This document shows, piece after piece, positions 40,443-50,509 of a stretch of 64,000 bases of DNA. A program made the position numbers and the translations under genes. The stretch's first letter is position 1. Each line of letters starts with the position of its first letter. This stretch comes from Gemella haemolysans (lineage in GTDB: Bacteria > Bacillota > Bacilli > Staphylococcales > Gemellaceae), in the NCBI RefSeq assembly GCF_012273215.1, contig NZ_CP050965.1:1-64000 (forward strand). Direction: 5' to 3'. The notes beneath the pieces were generated by a model. The model had not been told where the DNA came from. It made no database searches and saw only the letters and a program-made list of their open reading frames with translations.

Positions 40443-40805
40443 ATGACAAAGAAACCATACACAACTTGGCAAGTAGGTAAAGAGGAATATAAACTAAAAT
40501 TAACAACATCAGCAGTATGTAAGCTTGAGGAGAATTTAGGGGTAAATATTGTTAAAATCTTTAATTTTAATGATGACTTCCCGTTACCTCCATTAAAAAC
40601 TATGTTGTATGTATTACATGGTGCTATTACAAAATATCAACATGGGTTAAAATTTGATGATGTAATGAATATTTTTGACGATTATTTAGATGAAGGACAC
40701 GATCAAATGGATTTATTAATGGAAGTATTAATTCCGTTAATGCAAGACTCGGGTTTTATTCCGAAGGAAGAGAAGAAAGCGGAAAAAGTCAAAGTTCTAA
40801 AATAA
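40443..40805 (+). CDS. Tail assembly chaperone, upstream (gpG-like) part, 120 aa
   Basis: Binds the tape measure protein during tail assembly. It is between tube and tape measure genes and has the expected size. Its end (KEEKKAEKVKVLK) has A-rich codons where a -1 shift would join it to the next frame. Ribosome site AAGGAAATTAGCATAG is moderate. Confidence 0.82.
   Translation: MTKKPYTTWQVGKEEYKLKLTTSAVCKLEENLGVNIVKIFNFNDDFPLPPLKTMLYVLHGAITKYQHGLKFDDVMNIFDDYLDEGHDQMDLLMEVLIPLMQDSGFIPKEEKKAEKVKVLK
40779..40803 (+). other. Candidate -1 frameshift site in the tail chaperone genes
   Basis: The frame of 40814-41188 stays open upstream to 40694, overlapping the end of the first chaperone gene in the -1 direction. 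GCGGAAAAAGTC (gaa aaa in frame) and CTAAAATAA near the stop both allow Lys-tRNA slippage by one base. Neither is a perfect X-XXY-YYZ heptamer. Confidence 0.5.
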
Positions 40806-40813
40806 TAGAGACT

Positions 40814-41188
40814 ATGACTGAATATATCGGGGAGTTATACCCTATTGCACTAGATGTAGGGATAACTCCTACTTTATTTTGGGAATATTCAATACAAGAA
40901 ATAACAGATATTATCGATAGTAGAAATCGTGTATTAGAATTTAACAGAAAAAATGAATATATCCGTGATTATTATTTAGCTAAAAGTGTTGTTGAATGGT
41001 TAGCACCTATGTTAAGTAAAGACGCTAAACCACCCGAATTATGGAATTGTGCTCCTGACTATGTTTTCGAGAAAGAAAAAGAAGAAATCGAGAAAAAACG
41101 TGTTGAGTATGAATTAGAATTACATAAGGAACGAATGAGAGAATTTGCAATGAGGTTTAATTCTCAGCGGGCTAATAATATGCTATAG
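40814..41188 (+). CDS. Tail assembly chaperone, downstream (gpGT-like) part, 124 aa
   Basis: Helical protein (IQEITDIIDSRNRVLEFNRK) ending in a charged tail. In siphophages this frame is normally made as a -1 frameshift extension of the preceding chaperone. The ATG here has no strong ribosome site, which fits such an origin. A terminator follows before the tape measure gene. Confidence 0.8.
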   Translation: MTEYIGELYPIALDVGITPTLFWEYSIQEITDIIDSRNRVLEFNRKNEYIRDYYLAKSVVEWLAPMLSKDAKPPELWNCAPDYVFEKEKEEIEKKRVEYELELHKERMREFAMRFNSQRANNML

Positions 41189-41214
41189 TGTCTAGCAGTC
41201 GGATATCAAAGTTA

Positions 41215-41245
41215 AAGTCAATCAATAATGATTGGCTTTTTTATT
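41215..41245 (+). terminator. Terminator between the tail chaperone and tape measure genes
   Basis: AAGTCAATCA-ataa-TGATTGGCTT (one G-T pair) followed by TTTTATTTTA. Strong on sequence, yet inside the late operon, so late transcription must read through or restart. Confidence 0.75.
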
Positions 41246-41267
41246 TTACCTGAGAAAGGAGGAACAA

Positions 41268-44200
41268 ATGGCAACATTAGAAGAATTAAAAGTCGTGATT
41301 GACGCTGAATTGAAACCATTTCAACAAAAAATGAAAGAAATGGAGAATACAGTAACTCAATCAACTAATAACGTAAAAAATAAACTTAGCGGTTTAAAAA
41401 GTATGTTTTCAGATTTAGCAAAAGTAGCCGCTTTAGGGTTTCTAGCTAAAGAGTTGTATCAATTAGGTAAATATTCAGTTCAAACAGCGTTAGAAGTTCA
41501 AGCTTCTATGAACCAAATTCAACGGCTTATGGGCGAAAGTTCTCAAGCTTTCTTAAAATGGGCTGAAAACAATGCATTAGCTTTTAATATGAGTAAGGCT
41601 GAGGCTATAAAATACGGATCAACCTATGGAAATATACTGGCTGGTTTCATTAAAAATCAAGATAAATTAGCAGGCTATACAGCTAAACTGTTAGAAACAT
41701 CTTCAATCATTGCACAGGGAACAGGACGAACTATGACTGACGTTATGGAACGTATCCGAAGCGGTTTACTTGGTAATACAGAAGCTATTGAAGACTTAGG
41801 GGTAATGGTTCAAGTTAAAATGATTGAAAGTACAGAGGCGTTTAAAAAGTTTGCTAATGGTCAAAGTTGGGAACAATTAGACTTCCAAACACAGCAACAA
41901 ATAAGGTTGATGGCAATTTTAGAACAAGCAACAAAACGTTATGGCGATACATTACAAGATAACGTCAACAATAGAATATCAACATTTAAAGCTTTAATGA
42001 AAGACTCAGCATTAAATATTGGTAATGCGTTTTTACCTATAATTAATGCTATTATGCCTACTTTAAATGCATTTGCTGGTGTTATTCGAACAGCAACGGC
42101 GAAGTTGGCCGAATTCATTCAATTACTATTTGATAAAAAAGTAAGTAGTACTGATGGAGTTGCAGGGGCTGTAAATAATGCTACCCAAGGGTTGCAAGGT
42201 GCAGGGAATGCGGCTGGAGATTTAGCTGATAATTTAGACGATGCTGGTGGAGGAGCTGGAAACCTAGCTGACAATGTAGGTAAAGCAGGTAAAGCCGCTA
42301 AAAAAGCAGTAAAAGAACTAAGAGGTTTAATGGGGTTTGATGAAATTAACCTATTAAATAAAAAGAATGATGACTCTGACGACAACTCTGGAGGAGGTGG
42401 CGGAGGAGGTAAAGGCGGTAAAGGAAAAGGTGCTGGCGGTAAAGATATTTTACCTGATATAGACATTTCTGACAGAGGTACAAAATATAACACTATGTTT
42501 GATGGACTTCTTGAAAAACTTAAACCTTTATTAGCTTTTCTTGAGCATTTAAAAAACTTATTTAAACTTGGTTGGAAACTTACTTTCAGAGAAGAAGGTA
42601 TTGATCAACTAAAAAAATCACTTATGGGCATTAAAGAGTCTCTAGAAATAATATTTGGTGATGGTTTAGTTGCACGAACGGCCGGAACGTTCTTAGAACG
42701 ACTAGCATTTGCATTAGGACAAACAACAGCGGCGTTAGCTAACGTTGTGTTAGGAATAGCCGTATTTATCGCTGAAAGTCTTAACAAATCGTTGCAAGAA
42801 ACTAGACTTGACATAAAAAGTTGGCTAATGCGAAGTTTCTTAGAAATGGGAGATATAGTAGGAAGTATTGGTAATATTGCCGCTGATATCTCAAACATTT
42901 TCTATGATACTATTACCAGTCAACCGTCAACAGATATTGGAGCCAATATAATTTCAACATTAACTTATGCTGGAATGGGTGTTGTTGATGTTGGATTGAA
43001 ACTTGGTAGAGATTTATTAGGTGGTATTGAACGTGTAATTAGAGAAAATTCTCAACCTATCACAGATGCTTTCATTGGTATGTTAGATGCATTAAAACCT
43101 TTCTTTGAGACATTTAAAGAAGCTGTAAGAGATGCTTTTAAAATATTTAATGATGTATACGATAACCATATAAAACCGTTTATTGATAGTTTCTTTAAAG
43201 GCATATCAGAAATTGTAACGACATTAGCTAATGCATGGAATAATCATATAAACCCAGTTTTAAAAGAGTTGGGAGAAAAATTTCATGATGTATATAGAGA
43301 TTATATAAAACCAGCTATGGAAAAAACAGGTGAAGCAATTGGTGTTGTTTTCGATGTTTTAAAAGATTTGTGGGAGAATGTACTTGTCCCAGTAGGAAAA
43401 CTATTATCTGAATTGGCTACAGGATCTTTAGGAGAAATAGTCAAAATATTAGGAGAAACCTTGCTAGAAGCACTAAAAACTGTTTCTGAATGGTGGAAAA
43501 AACTAATGGATGTGGTAAAAGATTTTGGTGACTGGTGTAAAGAACATAAAACGACTATAGAAGCAGTTGTTGTGGCAGTCGGTAGTTTTGCAACGGCGTT
43601 GATGGTATTAAAAGGTGCTTCAGCAATAGCCGCGACATTATCAGCTCTTTCAGGTGCTAGTATATTACTATCAGGTGCATTTACGGCCTTAACAGTCGTT
43701 GAAACAATACTTACTGGGGTTACAACAGTCTTAGGTGGAGTATTTGCATTTTTAACTTCTCCGTTAACGCTTATTGCCTTAGGTATTGCGGCGATAATCA
43801 CAATTGGGTATTTATTATATGCTCACTGGGATGAGATAAAAGCCTATGCTGAAGAAGTTTGGAACGCTATAAAAGATTGGGTTAATCAAGCTTGGGAAGG
43901 CATAAAAGAAGCGTGGAGTAACATTGGAGAGTGGTTCACTGAAAAATGGGAAGCTGTTAAAGCAATTTTCGAACCAGTAGGACAGTGGTTTAGCGAGAAA
44001 TTCCAACAAGCGTGGGACTTTATAGTTAATATATTCAAAGATATAGGCCAATGGTTTAGTGAAAGGTGGAATGATGTTAAAAATATTTTATCTCCACTAG
44101 CTGATTGGTTTAGAGAGAAATTCCAAAATGCTTGGGATAATCTGACAAATATATTTAAAATAATAGGTCAATGGTTCAATGAAAGATGGACTGAGGTTAA

Positions 44201-44915
44201 AAACATTCTATCTCCTATAGGTCAATGGTTTAAAGATAAATTCCAAAGTGCTTGGGATGGTCTGACAGGTATATTTAAATCATTAGGCTCTTGGTTTGGT
44301 GCAAGATGGAACGATGTAACAAATGCACTTAGTAACGTTGCCAGTTGGTTTGGAAATACCTTCACTAGTGCATATAATGCGGTTAAAAATGCATTTAGCT
44401 CTATAGGTTCATTCTTCAGCGGTGTATGGTCTACTGTAAAAAGTATATTTGTAAATGCTGGTCAAATGGTCGGAAGTGCTGTTGGTGGAGCTTTTAAAGG
44501 GGCGGTTAATGCGGTATTAGGAACTATTGAGAGTATAGTAAATGGATTCATTAACATGATTAATGGTGTAATAGGAGTTATTAACGCTATACCGGGGGTT
44601 TCATTAGGATATATCAACGGAATTAGCTTACCAAGGCTTGCTCGTGGTGGTATTGTTGATAGCCCAACCATTGCAATGATTGGGGAAGCTGGTAAAGAAG
44701 CGGTTGTACCTCTTGAAAACACTGGTTTCTTACAAACAATGGGACGTGTTGTAAGTAGTGCTGTTGCTGATGTAATTGGAAATAACCAACCAACCTCAGG
44801 CGGTTTAACTGGTGATATCGTGATCCAGTTAGGTGGCACTGAGTACGCTAGATTTACAATTGATGAAATCAATAAAGAACAGGAAAGAGTAGGTCAAACT
44901 CTTATAAAAATTTAG
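41268..44915 (+). CDS. Tape measure protein, 1215 aa
   Basis: Sets tail length and enters the host envelope at DNA ejection. ATG at 41268 follows AAAGGAGG; a TTG 12 codons upstream lies in the terminator. Features: N-terminal coiled coil, Gly-rich linker near residues 375-395, hydrophobic segments near residues 790-870, and a C-terminal row of Trp-rich repeats (IGQWFSERWNDVKNILSP and relatives, spaced about 35 residues). The C-terminus contains a GEAGKEAVVPLE motif usual for this family. Length predicts a tail of roughly 180 nm. Confidence 0.95.
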   Translation: MATLEELKVVIDAELKPFQQKMKEMENTVTQSTNNVKNKLSGLKSMFSDLAKVAALGFLAKELYQLGKYSVQTALEVQASMNQIQRLMGESSQAFLKWAENNALAFNMSKAEAIKYGSTYGNILAGFIKNQDKLAGYTAKLLETSSIIAQGTGRTMTDVMERIRSGLLGNTEAIEDLGVMVQVKMIESTEAFKKFANGQSWEQLDFQTQQQIRLMAILEQATKRYGDTLQDNVNNRISTFKALMKDSALNIGNAFLPIINAIMPTLNAFAGVIRTATAKLAEFIQLLFDKKVSSTDGVAGAVNNATQGLQGAGNAAGDLADNLDDAGGGAGNLADNVGKAGKAAKKAVKELRGLMGFDEINLLNKKNDDSDDNSGGGGGGGKGGKGKGAGGKDILPDIDISDRGTKYNTMFDGLLEKLKPLLAFLEHLKNLFKLGWKLTFREEGIDQLKKSLMGIKESLEIIFGDGLVARTAGTFLERLAFALGQTTAALANVVLGIAVFIAESLNKSLQETRLDIKSWLMRSFLEMGDIVGSIGNIAADISNIFYDTITSQPSTDIGANIISTLTYAGMGVVDVGLKLGRDLLGGIERVIRENSQPITDAFIGMLDALKPFFETFKEAVRDAFKIFNDVYDNHIKPFIDSFFKGISEIVTTLANAWNNHINPVLKELGEKFHDVYRDYIKPAMEKTGEAIGVVFDVLKDLWENVLVPVGKLLSELATGSLGEIVKILGETLLEALKTVSEWWKKLMDVVKDFGDWCKEHKTTIEAVVVAVGSFATALMVLKGASAIAATLSALSGASILLSGAFTALTVVETILTGVTTVLGGVFAFLTSPLTLIALGIAAIITIGYLLYAHWDEIKAYAEEVWNAIKDWVNQAWEGIKEAWSNIGEWFTEKWEAVKAIFEPVGQWFSEKFQQAWDFIVNIFKDIGQWFSERWNDVKNILSPLADWFREKFQNAWDNLTNIFKIIGQWFNERWTEVKNILSPIGQWFKDKFQSAWDGLTGIFKSLGSWFGARWNDVTNALSNVASWFGNTFTSAYNAVKNAFSSIGSFFSGVWSTVKSIFVNAGQMVGSAVGGAFKGAVNAVLGTIESIVNGFINMINGVIGVINAIPGVSLGYINGISLPRLARGGIVDSPTIAMIGEAGKEAVVPLENTGFLQTMGRVVSSAVADVIGNNQPTSGGLTGDIVIQLGGTEYARFTIDEINKEQERVGQTLIKI

Positions 44916-44925
44916 GAGGAACAAT

Positions 44926-45276
44926 ATGGCAAAGTTAATTATTAATGGAGTAACAATTGTTACTCCTAAATCATTTCAAGTATCTATTCAAGATATCGAT
45001 GGAGAAACAGGACGAGATGCTAACGGTAATATGGTTAGAGATAGAGTCACAACTAAACGAAAATTAGAGTGTGAATGGGGTTTTTTAACTCAATCTGAAA
45101 TGAGTACCTTATTAAGTAGTGTTACAAGTGAATTCTTCTCAGTTTCCTACCCTGACCCTATCATAGGTCAAACAACAAAAACATTTTACGTTGGGGATAG
45201 GAGTTCTCCAGCTTATAGTTTTAGTGAAAAATTCAAACCATGGAGCGGTTTAAAAATGAATTTCATAGAAAGGTAG
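44926..45276 (+). CDS. DUF6711-like distal tail component, 116 aa
   Basis: Opens MAKLIINGVTIVTPKSFQVS and contains VRDRVTTKRKLECEWGFLTQ, FFSVSYPDP and TKTFYVGDRSSPAYSF, a pattern I associate with DUF6711 proteins found between tape measure and tail-associated genes. Probably part of the tail tip hub. AGGAGG site. Confidence 0.82.
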   Translation: MAKLIINGVTIVTPKSFQVSIQDIDGETGRDANGNMVRDRVTTKRKLECEWGFLTQSEMSTLLSSVTSEFFSVSYPDPIIGQTTKTFYVGDRSSPAYSFSEKFKPWSGLKMNFIER

Positions 45277-45282
45277 GTTAAT

Positions 45283-48200
45283 ATGTTTAACAACAATACA
45301 AGCTATCAAGAAGCAATAAATGCACCCTCAAGACGAATTACTGGGAACGTAACAATAAAAGGTCAGAAATTATCTGATGATATTTCATCGATAGATTATG
45401 TTAGTTCAATCTCAGGTAATACACTTACTATTGGTGCTACAAATGCTTCAACAGTAGATATTAAATTCAAGAGATTAATAGAAGGGCTAGAAGAAAAAGA
45501 ACTTATAAGGGTTTCATTTTCTGTTCAAACATCTAGTGGAATTGTCGAGAGACAAATTGGAGAGTTCTTCTTAACTGAAATAAAACTTGATAGAAACAAC
45601 AAAACAACAACGTTAAAGGCCATTGATAAGATGGCTTTTTTAAATGATAAATACACTTCTACTTTACTTTATCCAACCTTAGGAAGGAATATAGTTCAGG
45701 AAATAGCTAATAGCTGTAATCTGAGGGTTAATAATAATCTTAATATAACAAGCTTACCTAGTTTTAGTAAAAAGTTAGAAAAAGTTACTTATAGAGAAAT
45801 GTTAGGTTACTTAGCACAGACAGTAGGAGCTTTTGTAATTTTTAATAATAATGGTGAATTAGAGTTTAGAAAATTAAATAGAACTCAAAAACAAATCTCA
45901 AAAGGTTCTTACCTTTTAAAAGGTTTGGAAGTGGATGAGGTAGAATACAGAATTAACGGTATTTCTATCAGTTTAAATAACCAAGAGAAAACAATATTAG
46001 CTGTTGGAAGCCCGTTAGGTACACAGGTTAAACTTACTAACCCGTTAATGACTCAAGGGTGGTTAAATTCTATCTTCTCAGAGTATTCAAGATTAAGATT
46101 TAACCCTTTTAAATTAAATTGGCGTGGTGATCCGTTTGTTGAAGTGGGTGATTGGGTTTCTATAGAAATAGCTAACGGCTCTTATCGTGCTTTTCCTATA
46201 TTAGAGTTAAAACTATCTTATAGCGGTGGTTTAAAGTCTACTATAGGGGCTAATGTTAAGGGGACTACAACTTCAACAACAGAATATAAAGGAACAGTTG
46301 AACGTCAAATTGAGTTTATTAATGCTCGATTAGGTGCTTCAGGTAATTATGTTTATGCTGATACCGTTGAACCAACTAATCCGAAAGATGGTGATACATG
46401 GTTTAAGCCCAACGGAGCATTCACAGACTTATATATTTATGAAAATAATCAGTGGGTTTTAAAGACATCAACTGGGAATATTGAGGGTTTAATAACTAAA
46501 ATTACAGACTCAAGTGTTTCAACTCAAAACTTAGCTACCGCAATAGCAAAAATCATAGAACTTGACGCCGCTAGAATAACAACAGGTAGTCTTTCCTTTG
46601 AACAATTAAACAGTAGTGCTGTTAGTGAAATAAGAAAGGGTATGGTTAGTGAAACAAAATTTAATAGTTTTGTAAATGATTCTAACGGTTTAAGGCAACA
46701 AATGAGTTCTGAGATTGAAAGGGTTGTTGAAAGTAAAAAATCGACACTTAAAGGACAAGATGGAAAAAGTAGTTATATTCATAAGAAATATACTAACGAT
46801 GTACTTGCAGGCCCAATGACTGATAATAGTAATTCATTATATATAGGAATTTATACAGGTGATAAAGCAGTAGCACCAACTAATATGAGTGAATATGAAT
46901 GGACTAGAGTAAGAGGATATAACGGCGTTAATAGTTACATTCATAGAAAATATAGCGACAATTCAAACGGAGCTAATATGAGTGATGACTCTAATCTAAA
47001 ATATATAGGTATTTACACTGGGGCTAGTGCGACACCTCCAACAACTCCAACCTCATATACTTGGAGTAAGATAAAAGGTGAAGATGGTCGCCAAGGAGTA
47101 CCGGGAGTTAGAGGTGCTGATGGTAGAACTAGCTATTTACACACCGCATACGCTAATTCACCTACAGGAGATGTTGATTTTAGTACTACTAATAGCAACG
47201 GTAAAGAGTACATAGGAACTTACAGTGATTTTGAACTTGCTGATAGCAATGATTACCGCCGTTATAAGTGGGTCAAAATTAAAGGTGAAAATGGTCAAAA
47301 TGGTAGAGATGGTAGAGATGGACAGGACGGTAAGTCAATTAATATAAATTGGTTGCCTAATTCTAATTTTTCTTCGGCATTTAATAAATGGGAAGATGTG
47401 TTAACTAATAGCGGTTTAAATTCTAGTTTTGAGCATGCAAAAACGCATTTTGGAAGAGGGTTGCACATTTGGGGTACTGCTAATGCTGACTATAAAGGTC
47501 TCAAAAGTTTCCAATTTAAATTAGAAGCTAAAAAGGGTGATAAGTTAACTTTATCAATGGACTTGGGTAAAGACGCTTTAACACAAAATGCACCGTTAAA
47601 AGTAGGTTTACAGTATTTCGATAAAAATAGCTTAGTGCCTCCTGTTAAGGAAGAGCAAATTATAGATTTAGCGACGGAGAATTTTAAAATAAAAAAATAT
47701 AAACGCATTTCTCGAACGTTCACAGCTAAAACAGATATTGATGAGTGTATAGTAATGTTACATGCGCCCACTAGACAACTTATTAATTTTTATATTGACA
47801 ACATAAAATTAGAAATAAGTGAAGTTGCGACAGAATGGACACCAGCATATGAAGACTTACAAGGTCACACGCTAACAGCTAATCTATGGTTTAGTGGAAA
47901 TTACATCAATAATGTAACTAAAAACGTTAGATTAAACCTAGTGTTATTTTATGACGGTAAAGAGGTTAATGACTTTACTACAAATGTAAGATATACAAGC
48001 GGTGTAAATAGTAGTTGGCTTACTCAAGATAATCTTAGAACACTCAGAGATGGAACTATAGATTATGGCTTTTGGGGTGATGGTGAGAAGAATGGAGAAA
48101 CCTTATCCGCAATAGCAACGGTAAATTATAAAGGTTTAGAAATTGTTTCTACCGCAAGGTTAGATAACGTACCAAATGTTGAAGATGTTAAAGAAACGAT

Positions 48201-49737
48201 TAAGAAATTCAAAACTTTTGAAAGTACCTTAGATAGTTTCAAATCTGTTATTGGAGAAATTAAAGGTAAAGAGATTAAAACTATAGTTAAAGCACCAAAT
48301 TTATGTACTGAAGATTTTTCTAACAATAAAACTAAATCAGGTAATGATTTATACTTTAACGTTTCGCCAAACCTTAAGGCTAACACCAAGTATACTATTA
48401 TATTAGATGTTTCATTTAAAAAAAATGATGTTCATCAGCGAACTAAAGTGTACGGAGCTAAAAGCGGGGGTGGTGAACAATGGTTAAAAGATGGTCGGAA
48501 TGTTTGGGTGGTCGATTATGCGACAGAACAAAACAGAGTCAACATTTATCCTTTAGGGGAATTTTCACAAGTGAATAACGTTGAAATATATGAGGGAGAC
48601 TATAGAGAATTCATAGAACAAAATAATCGTTTCACATCGTTGGGATCAGCAACTAACCAAACTAGTTTTTACTCTTATAAAATAAATCATAATATAACAG
48701 GTGCAAAAGGTAAATTTTTCTTAGTGCGATTTGACTTAGCAAGTTTACCATCTGATAAATGGTTTTCAAGTGGTGACGACGGTATTCTTGCACTTTATTC
48801 ATTTGGAACTAAACAGTTTACAGAAGAGTTAAAACTAAAAGATAACGAGTATATTTTTAAAGAACTTTTTAACGATAATTTTTATATTTTCCATAATACA
48901 AATTCATTAAAAATAACCAACGTGAGACTTTACGAAGTACGTTTTGGTGTAACTCTAGCTACTCAAAACTCGTTAATAGATATTAGTAGTATGATTGACC
49001 AAACTAAAGACTCCGTTACACTTAGTGCTAGAAAAGAAATTGAAAGTAAATTAACTAATTATCCAACTAATGCATACCTTTCAAACAATTATGCTAATAA
49101 ACGAGACCTTGAAAGTCTAGTTACAAAATCAGAACTAAAAGTCTTATCAGACAGGATAGAAAGTTCTGTTAATACTGGTAATTTCGGTACTACACTTTCC
49201 CAAAATGCTTATTATGTAAGAGTTGCATGGAACGGAATTTCAAATTATGTTCAATTTGAAGATGGAGGATTGAACTTTTATGAAGGTTCTAACACACAAA
49301 ATAATTTGCGTGCAAGGATAGATGATGGAAATTATACGTTTTGGCGTGACGGATATGAATTAGGAAACATGGGAACAGGATATTACAAACTAGATCGTAA
49401 TAAAAAAGGTATACAATTTCACCTTGAGTATGATGGATGGTTCATGGGTTGGGCTTATAAGCAAAAAAGGACAGATAACCATTACACTTGGAAATGGTAC
49501 TATACTTCCGGTTCGGTTGGTGATACATACGCTGATACATTAAATGCAGGTTGTAATACTAATTTTAGGTGGAATGAAATATGGTACTTTAAAACAAGGA
49601 CTTCTTGGTTCAACATTATGGATGGACTAGACGGGACTATTTCAGTTGTTTCAAACATAGAAAACACTGGAGACGGTGGAATTCGCTGGTGGACTAGAAA
49701 CTTAACATTTAAAAACGGAATACTAATTGGAGGATAA
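45283..49737 (+). CDS. Tail-associated/tail tip protein with repeated modules, 1484 aa
   Basis: The N-terminal 350 residues are like the Tal/gp27-type baseplate hub. Then come three copies of a module of about 55-70 residues (SSYIHKKYTND...YIGIYTG...YEWTRVRG), joined by collagen-like Gly-X-Y runs (GEDGRQGVPGVRGADG, GENGQNGRDGRDGQDG). A carbohydrate-binding-like region follows (residues 690-850), and a coiled coil precedes the C-terminal beta domain. It probably contacts the host surface. No peptidase motif noticed. Confidence 0.85.
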   Translation: MFNNNTSYQEAINAPSRRITGNVTIKGQKLSDDISSIDYVSSISGNTLTIGATNASTVDIKFKRLIEGLEEKELIRVSFSVQTSSGIVERQIGEFFLTEIKLDRNNKTTTLKAIDKMAFLNDKYTSTLLYPTLGRNIVQEIANSCNLRVNNNLNITSLPSFSKKLEKVTYREMLGYLAQTVGAFVIFNNNGELEFRKLNRTQKQISKGSYLLKGLEVDEVEYRINGISISLNNQEKTILAVGSPLGTQVKLTNPLMTQGWLNSIFSEYSRLRFNPFKLNWRGDPFVEVGDWVSIEIANGSYRAFPILELKLSYSGGLKSTIGANVKGTTTSTTEYKGTVERQIEFINARLGASGNYVYADTVEPTNPKDGDTWFKPNGAFTDLYIYENNQWVLKTSTGNIEGLITKITDSSVSTQNLATAIAKIIELDAARITTGSLSFEQLNSSAVSEIRKGMVSETKFNSFVNDSNGLRQQMSSEIERVVESKKSTLKGQDGKSSYIHKKYTNDVLAGPMTDNSNSLYIGIYTGDKAVAPTNMSEYEWTRVRGYNGVNSYIHRKYSDNSNGANMSDDSNLKYIGIYTGASATPPTTPTSYTWSKIKGEDGRQGVPGVRGADGRTSYLHTAYANSPTGDVDFSTTNSNGKEYIGTYSDFELADSNDYRRYKWVKIKGENGQNGRDGRDGQDGKSININWLPNSNFSSAFNKWEDVLTNSGLNSSFEHAKTHFGRGLHIWGTANADYKGLKSFQFKLEAKKGDKLTLSMDLGKDALTQNAPLKVGLQYFDKNSLVPPVKEEQIIDLATENFKIKKYKRISRTFTAKTDIDECIVMLHAPTRQLINFYIDNIKLEISEVATEWTPAYEDLQGHTLTANLWFSGNYINNVTKNVRLNLVLFYDGKEVNDFTTNVRYTSGVNSSWLTQDNLRTLRDGTIDYGFWGDGEKNGETLSAIATVNYKGLEIVSTARLDNVPNVEDVKETIKKFKTFESTLDSFKSVIGEIKGKEIKTIVKAPNLCTEDFSNNKTKSGNDLYFNVSPNLKANTKYTIILDVSFKKNDVHQRTKVYGAKSGGGEQWLKDGRNVWVVDYATEQNRVNIYPLGEFSQVNNVEIYEGDYREFIEQNNRFTSLGSATNQTSFYSYKINHNITGAKGKFFLVRFDLASLPSDKWFSSGDDGILALYSFGTKQFTEELKLKDNEYIFKELFNDNFYIFHNTNSLKITNVRLYEVRFGVTLATQNSLIDISSMIDQTKDSVTLSARKEIESKLTNYPTNAYLSNNYANKRDLESLVTKSELKVLSDRIESSVNTGNFGTTLSQNAYYVRVAWNGISNYVQFEDGGLNFYEGSNTQNNLRARIDDGNYTFWRDGYELGNMGTGYYKLDRNKKGIQFHLEYDGWFMGWAYKQKRTDNHYTWKWYYTSGSVGDTYADTLNAGCNTNFRWNEIWYFKTRTSWFNIMDGLDGTISVVSNIENTGDGGIRWWTRNLTFKNGILIGG

Positions 49738-49741
49738 AAGG

Positions 49742-49945
49742 ATGAATGAACCTATTGAATTAAAATTTACAAATGCAAAAAATGATATTACAAAATTTAT
49801 TGAGATTACTGGAAATGAAAACGGCGTGCCTCCATTTGTAATGGTTGGGATTTTATCTCAAATTTTAACTGAGTGGCAACGACGCGAACTTATTCAGTTA
49901 ACGGACGCAATAAGTAGACCAAAAGGAGAAGAAGAAAATGTTTAA
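49742..49945 (+). CDS. Small phage tail-region protein, 67 aa
   Basis: Same protein as 8419-8622. ATG eight bases after GGAGG, four bases after the tail-associated gene. No motif recognised; coupled to the next gene by overlap. Baseplate association is inferred from position. Confidence 0.7.
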   Translation: MNEPIELKFTNAKNDITKFIEITGNENGVPPFVMVGILSQILTEWQRRELIQLTDAISRPKGEEENV

Positions 49946-50360
49946 ACTAGCTTGGAAAAATGGATTTGAACTTGGTGTAGACAACCCAAAAACAAGGGTT
50001 CAAATTACAAATGAAGATATGTCGATTATTATCACTAAAAATTTAGATGGTGATTTATCAAAGCATTCTGATTATGATTTAGTTAATTTAGTGTTAGAGA
50101 AATTTTATCAAGATACATTCCCTAATCGTGCTGAGAATGAACGATTTAATAAAGTTGATGAAAAACTTAAAGTACTAGACACTAAATTGGCTGAAATGGA
50201 TAAGATGAAAAAAGAACTTGAAATAACACAAGGTTCTTTAATGGATTTAATAACACAAATGAGCGGAAGTTTGGAGGCTGAACACCATGAAGATAATTCA
50301 CAACCTAAAAATACAAGTGAAGGAGGTGACAGTAATGATGGCAATGCTATTCGCAATTAA
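49938..50360 (+). CDS. Phage minor structural protein with coiled coil, 140 aa (DUF1366-like)
   Basis: Same protein as 8615-9037: N-terminal alpha/beta domain, heptad-rich middle (DEKLKVLDTKLAEMDKM) and polar C-terminus. Slot and shape fit DUF1366-like minor structural proteins between tail-tip and holin genes. AGGAGAAG ribosome site inside the previous gene. Confidence 0.75.
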   Translation: MFKLAWKNGFELGVDNPKTRVQITNEDMSIIITKNLDGDLSKHSDYDLVNLVLEKFYQDTFPNRAENERFNKVDEKLKVLDTKLAEMDKMKKELEITQGSLMDLITQMSGSLEAEHHEDNSQPKNTSEGGDSNDGNAIRN

Positions 50361-50472
50361 TATAGCAAAAGGGAAACGTACGTTTGCACAAGTACCTAAA
50401 TTCCTTAAAGATAAAGTCAGAGAATGCTTAATCGATATGGATTTAGAACATCTAGCTAAAGAGGGGGCTTAA
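50335..50472 (+). CDS. Small CD1375-like phage protein, 45 aa
   Basis: Same as 9012-9149. AAGGAGG eight bases before the ATG fixes the start, rather than the frame opening at 50287. Short hydrophobic beginning, then AKGKRTFAQVPKFLKDKV. Function unknown. Confidence 0.7.
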   Translation: MMAMLFAINIAKGKRTFAQVPKFLKDKVRECLIDMDLEHLAKEGA

Positions 50473-50485
50473 AGCCCTCTTTTAT
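50461..50485 (+). terminator. Terminator after the tail module
   Basis: GGGGGC-ttaaa-GCCCTC and TTTTATTTT, overlapping the stop of the 45-residue gene. Same as 9138-9162. Confidence 0.7.
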
Positions 50486-50509
50486 TTTGCAAAGAAAGGA
50501 GTTTAATTA

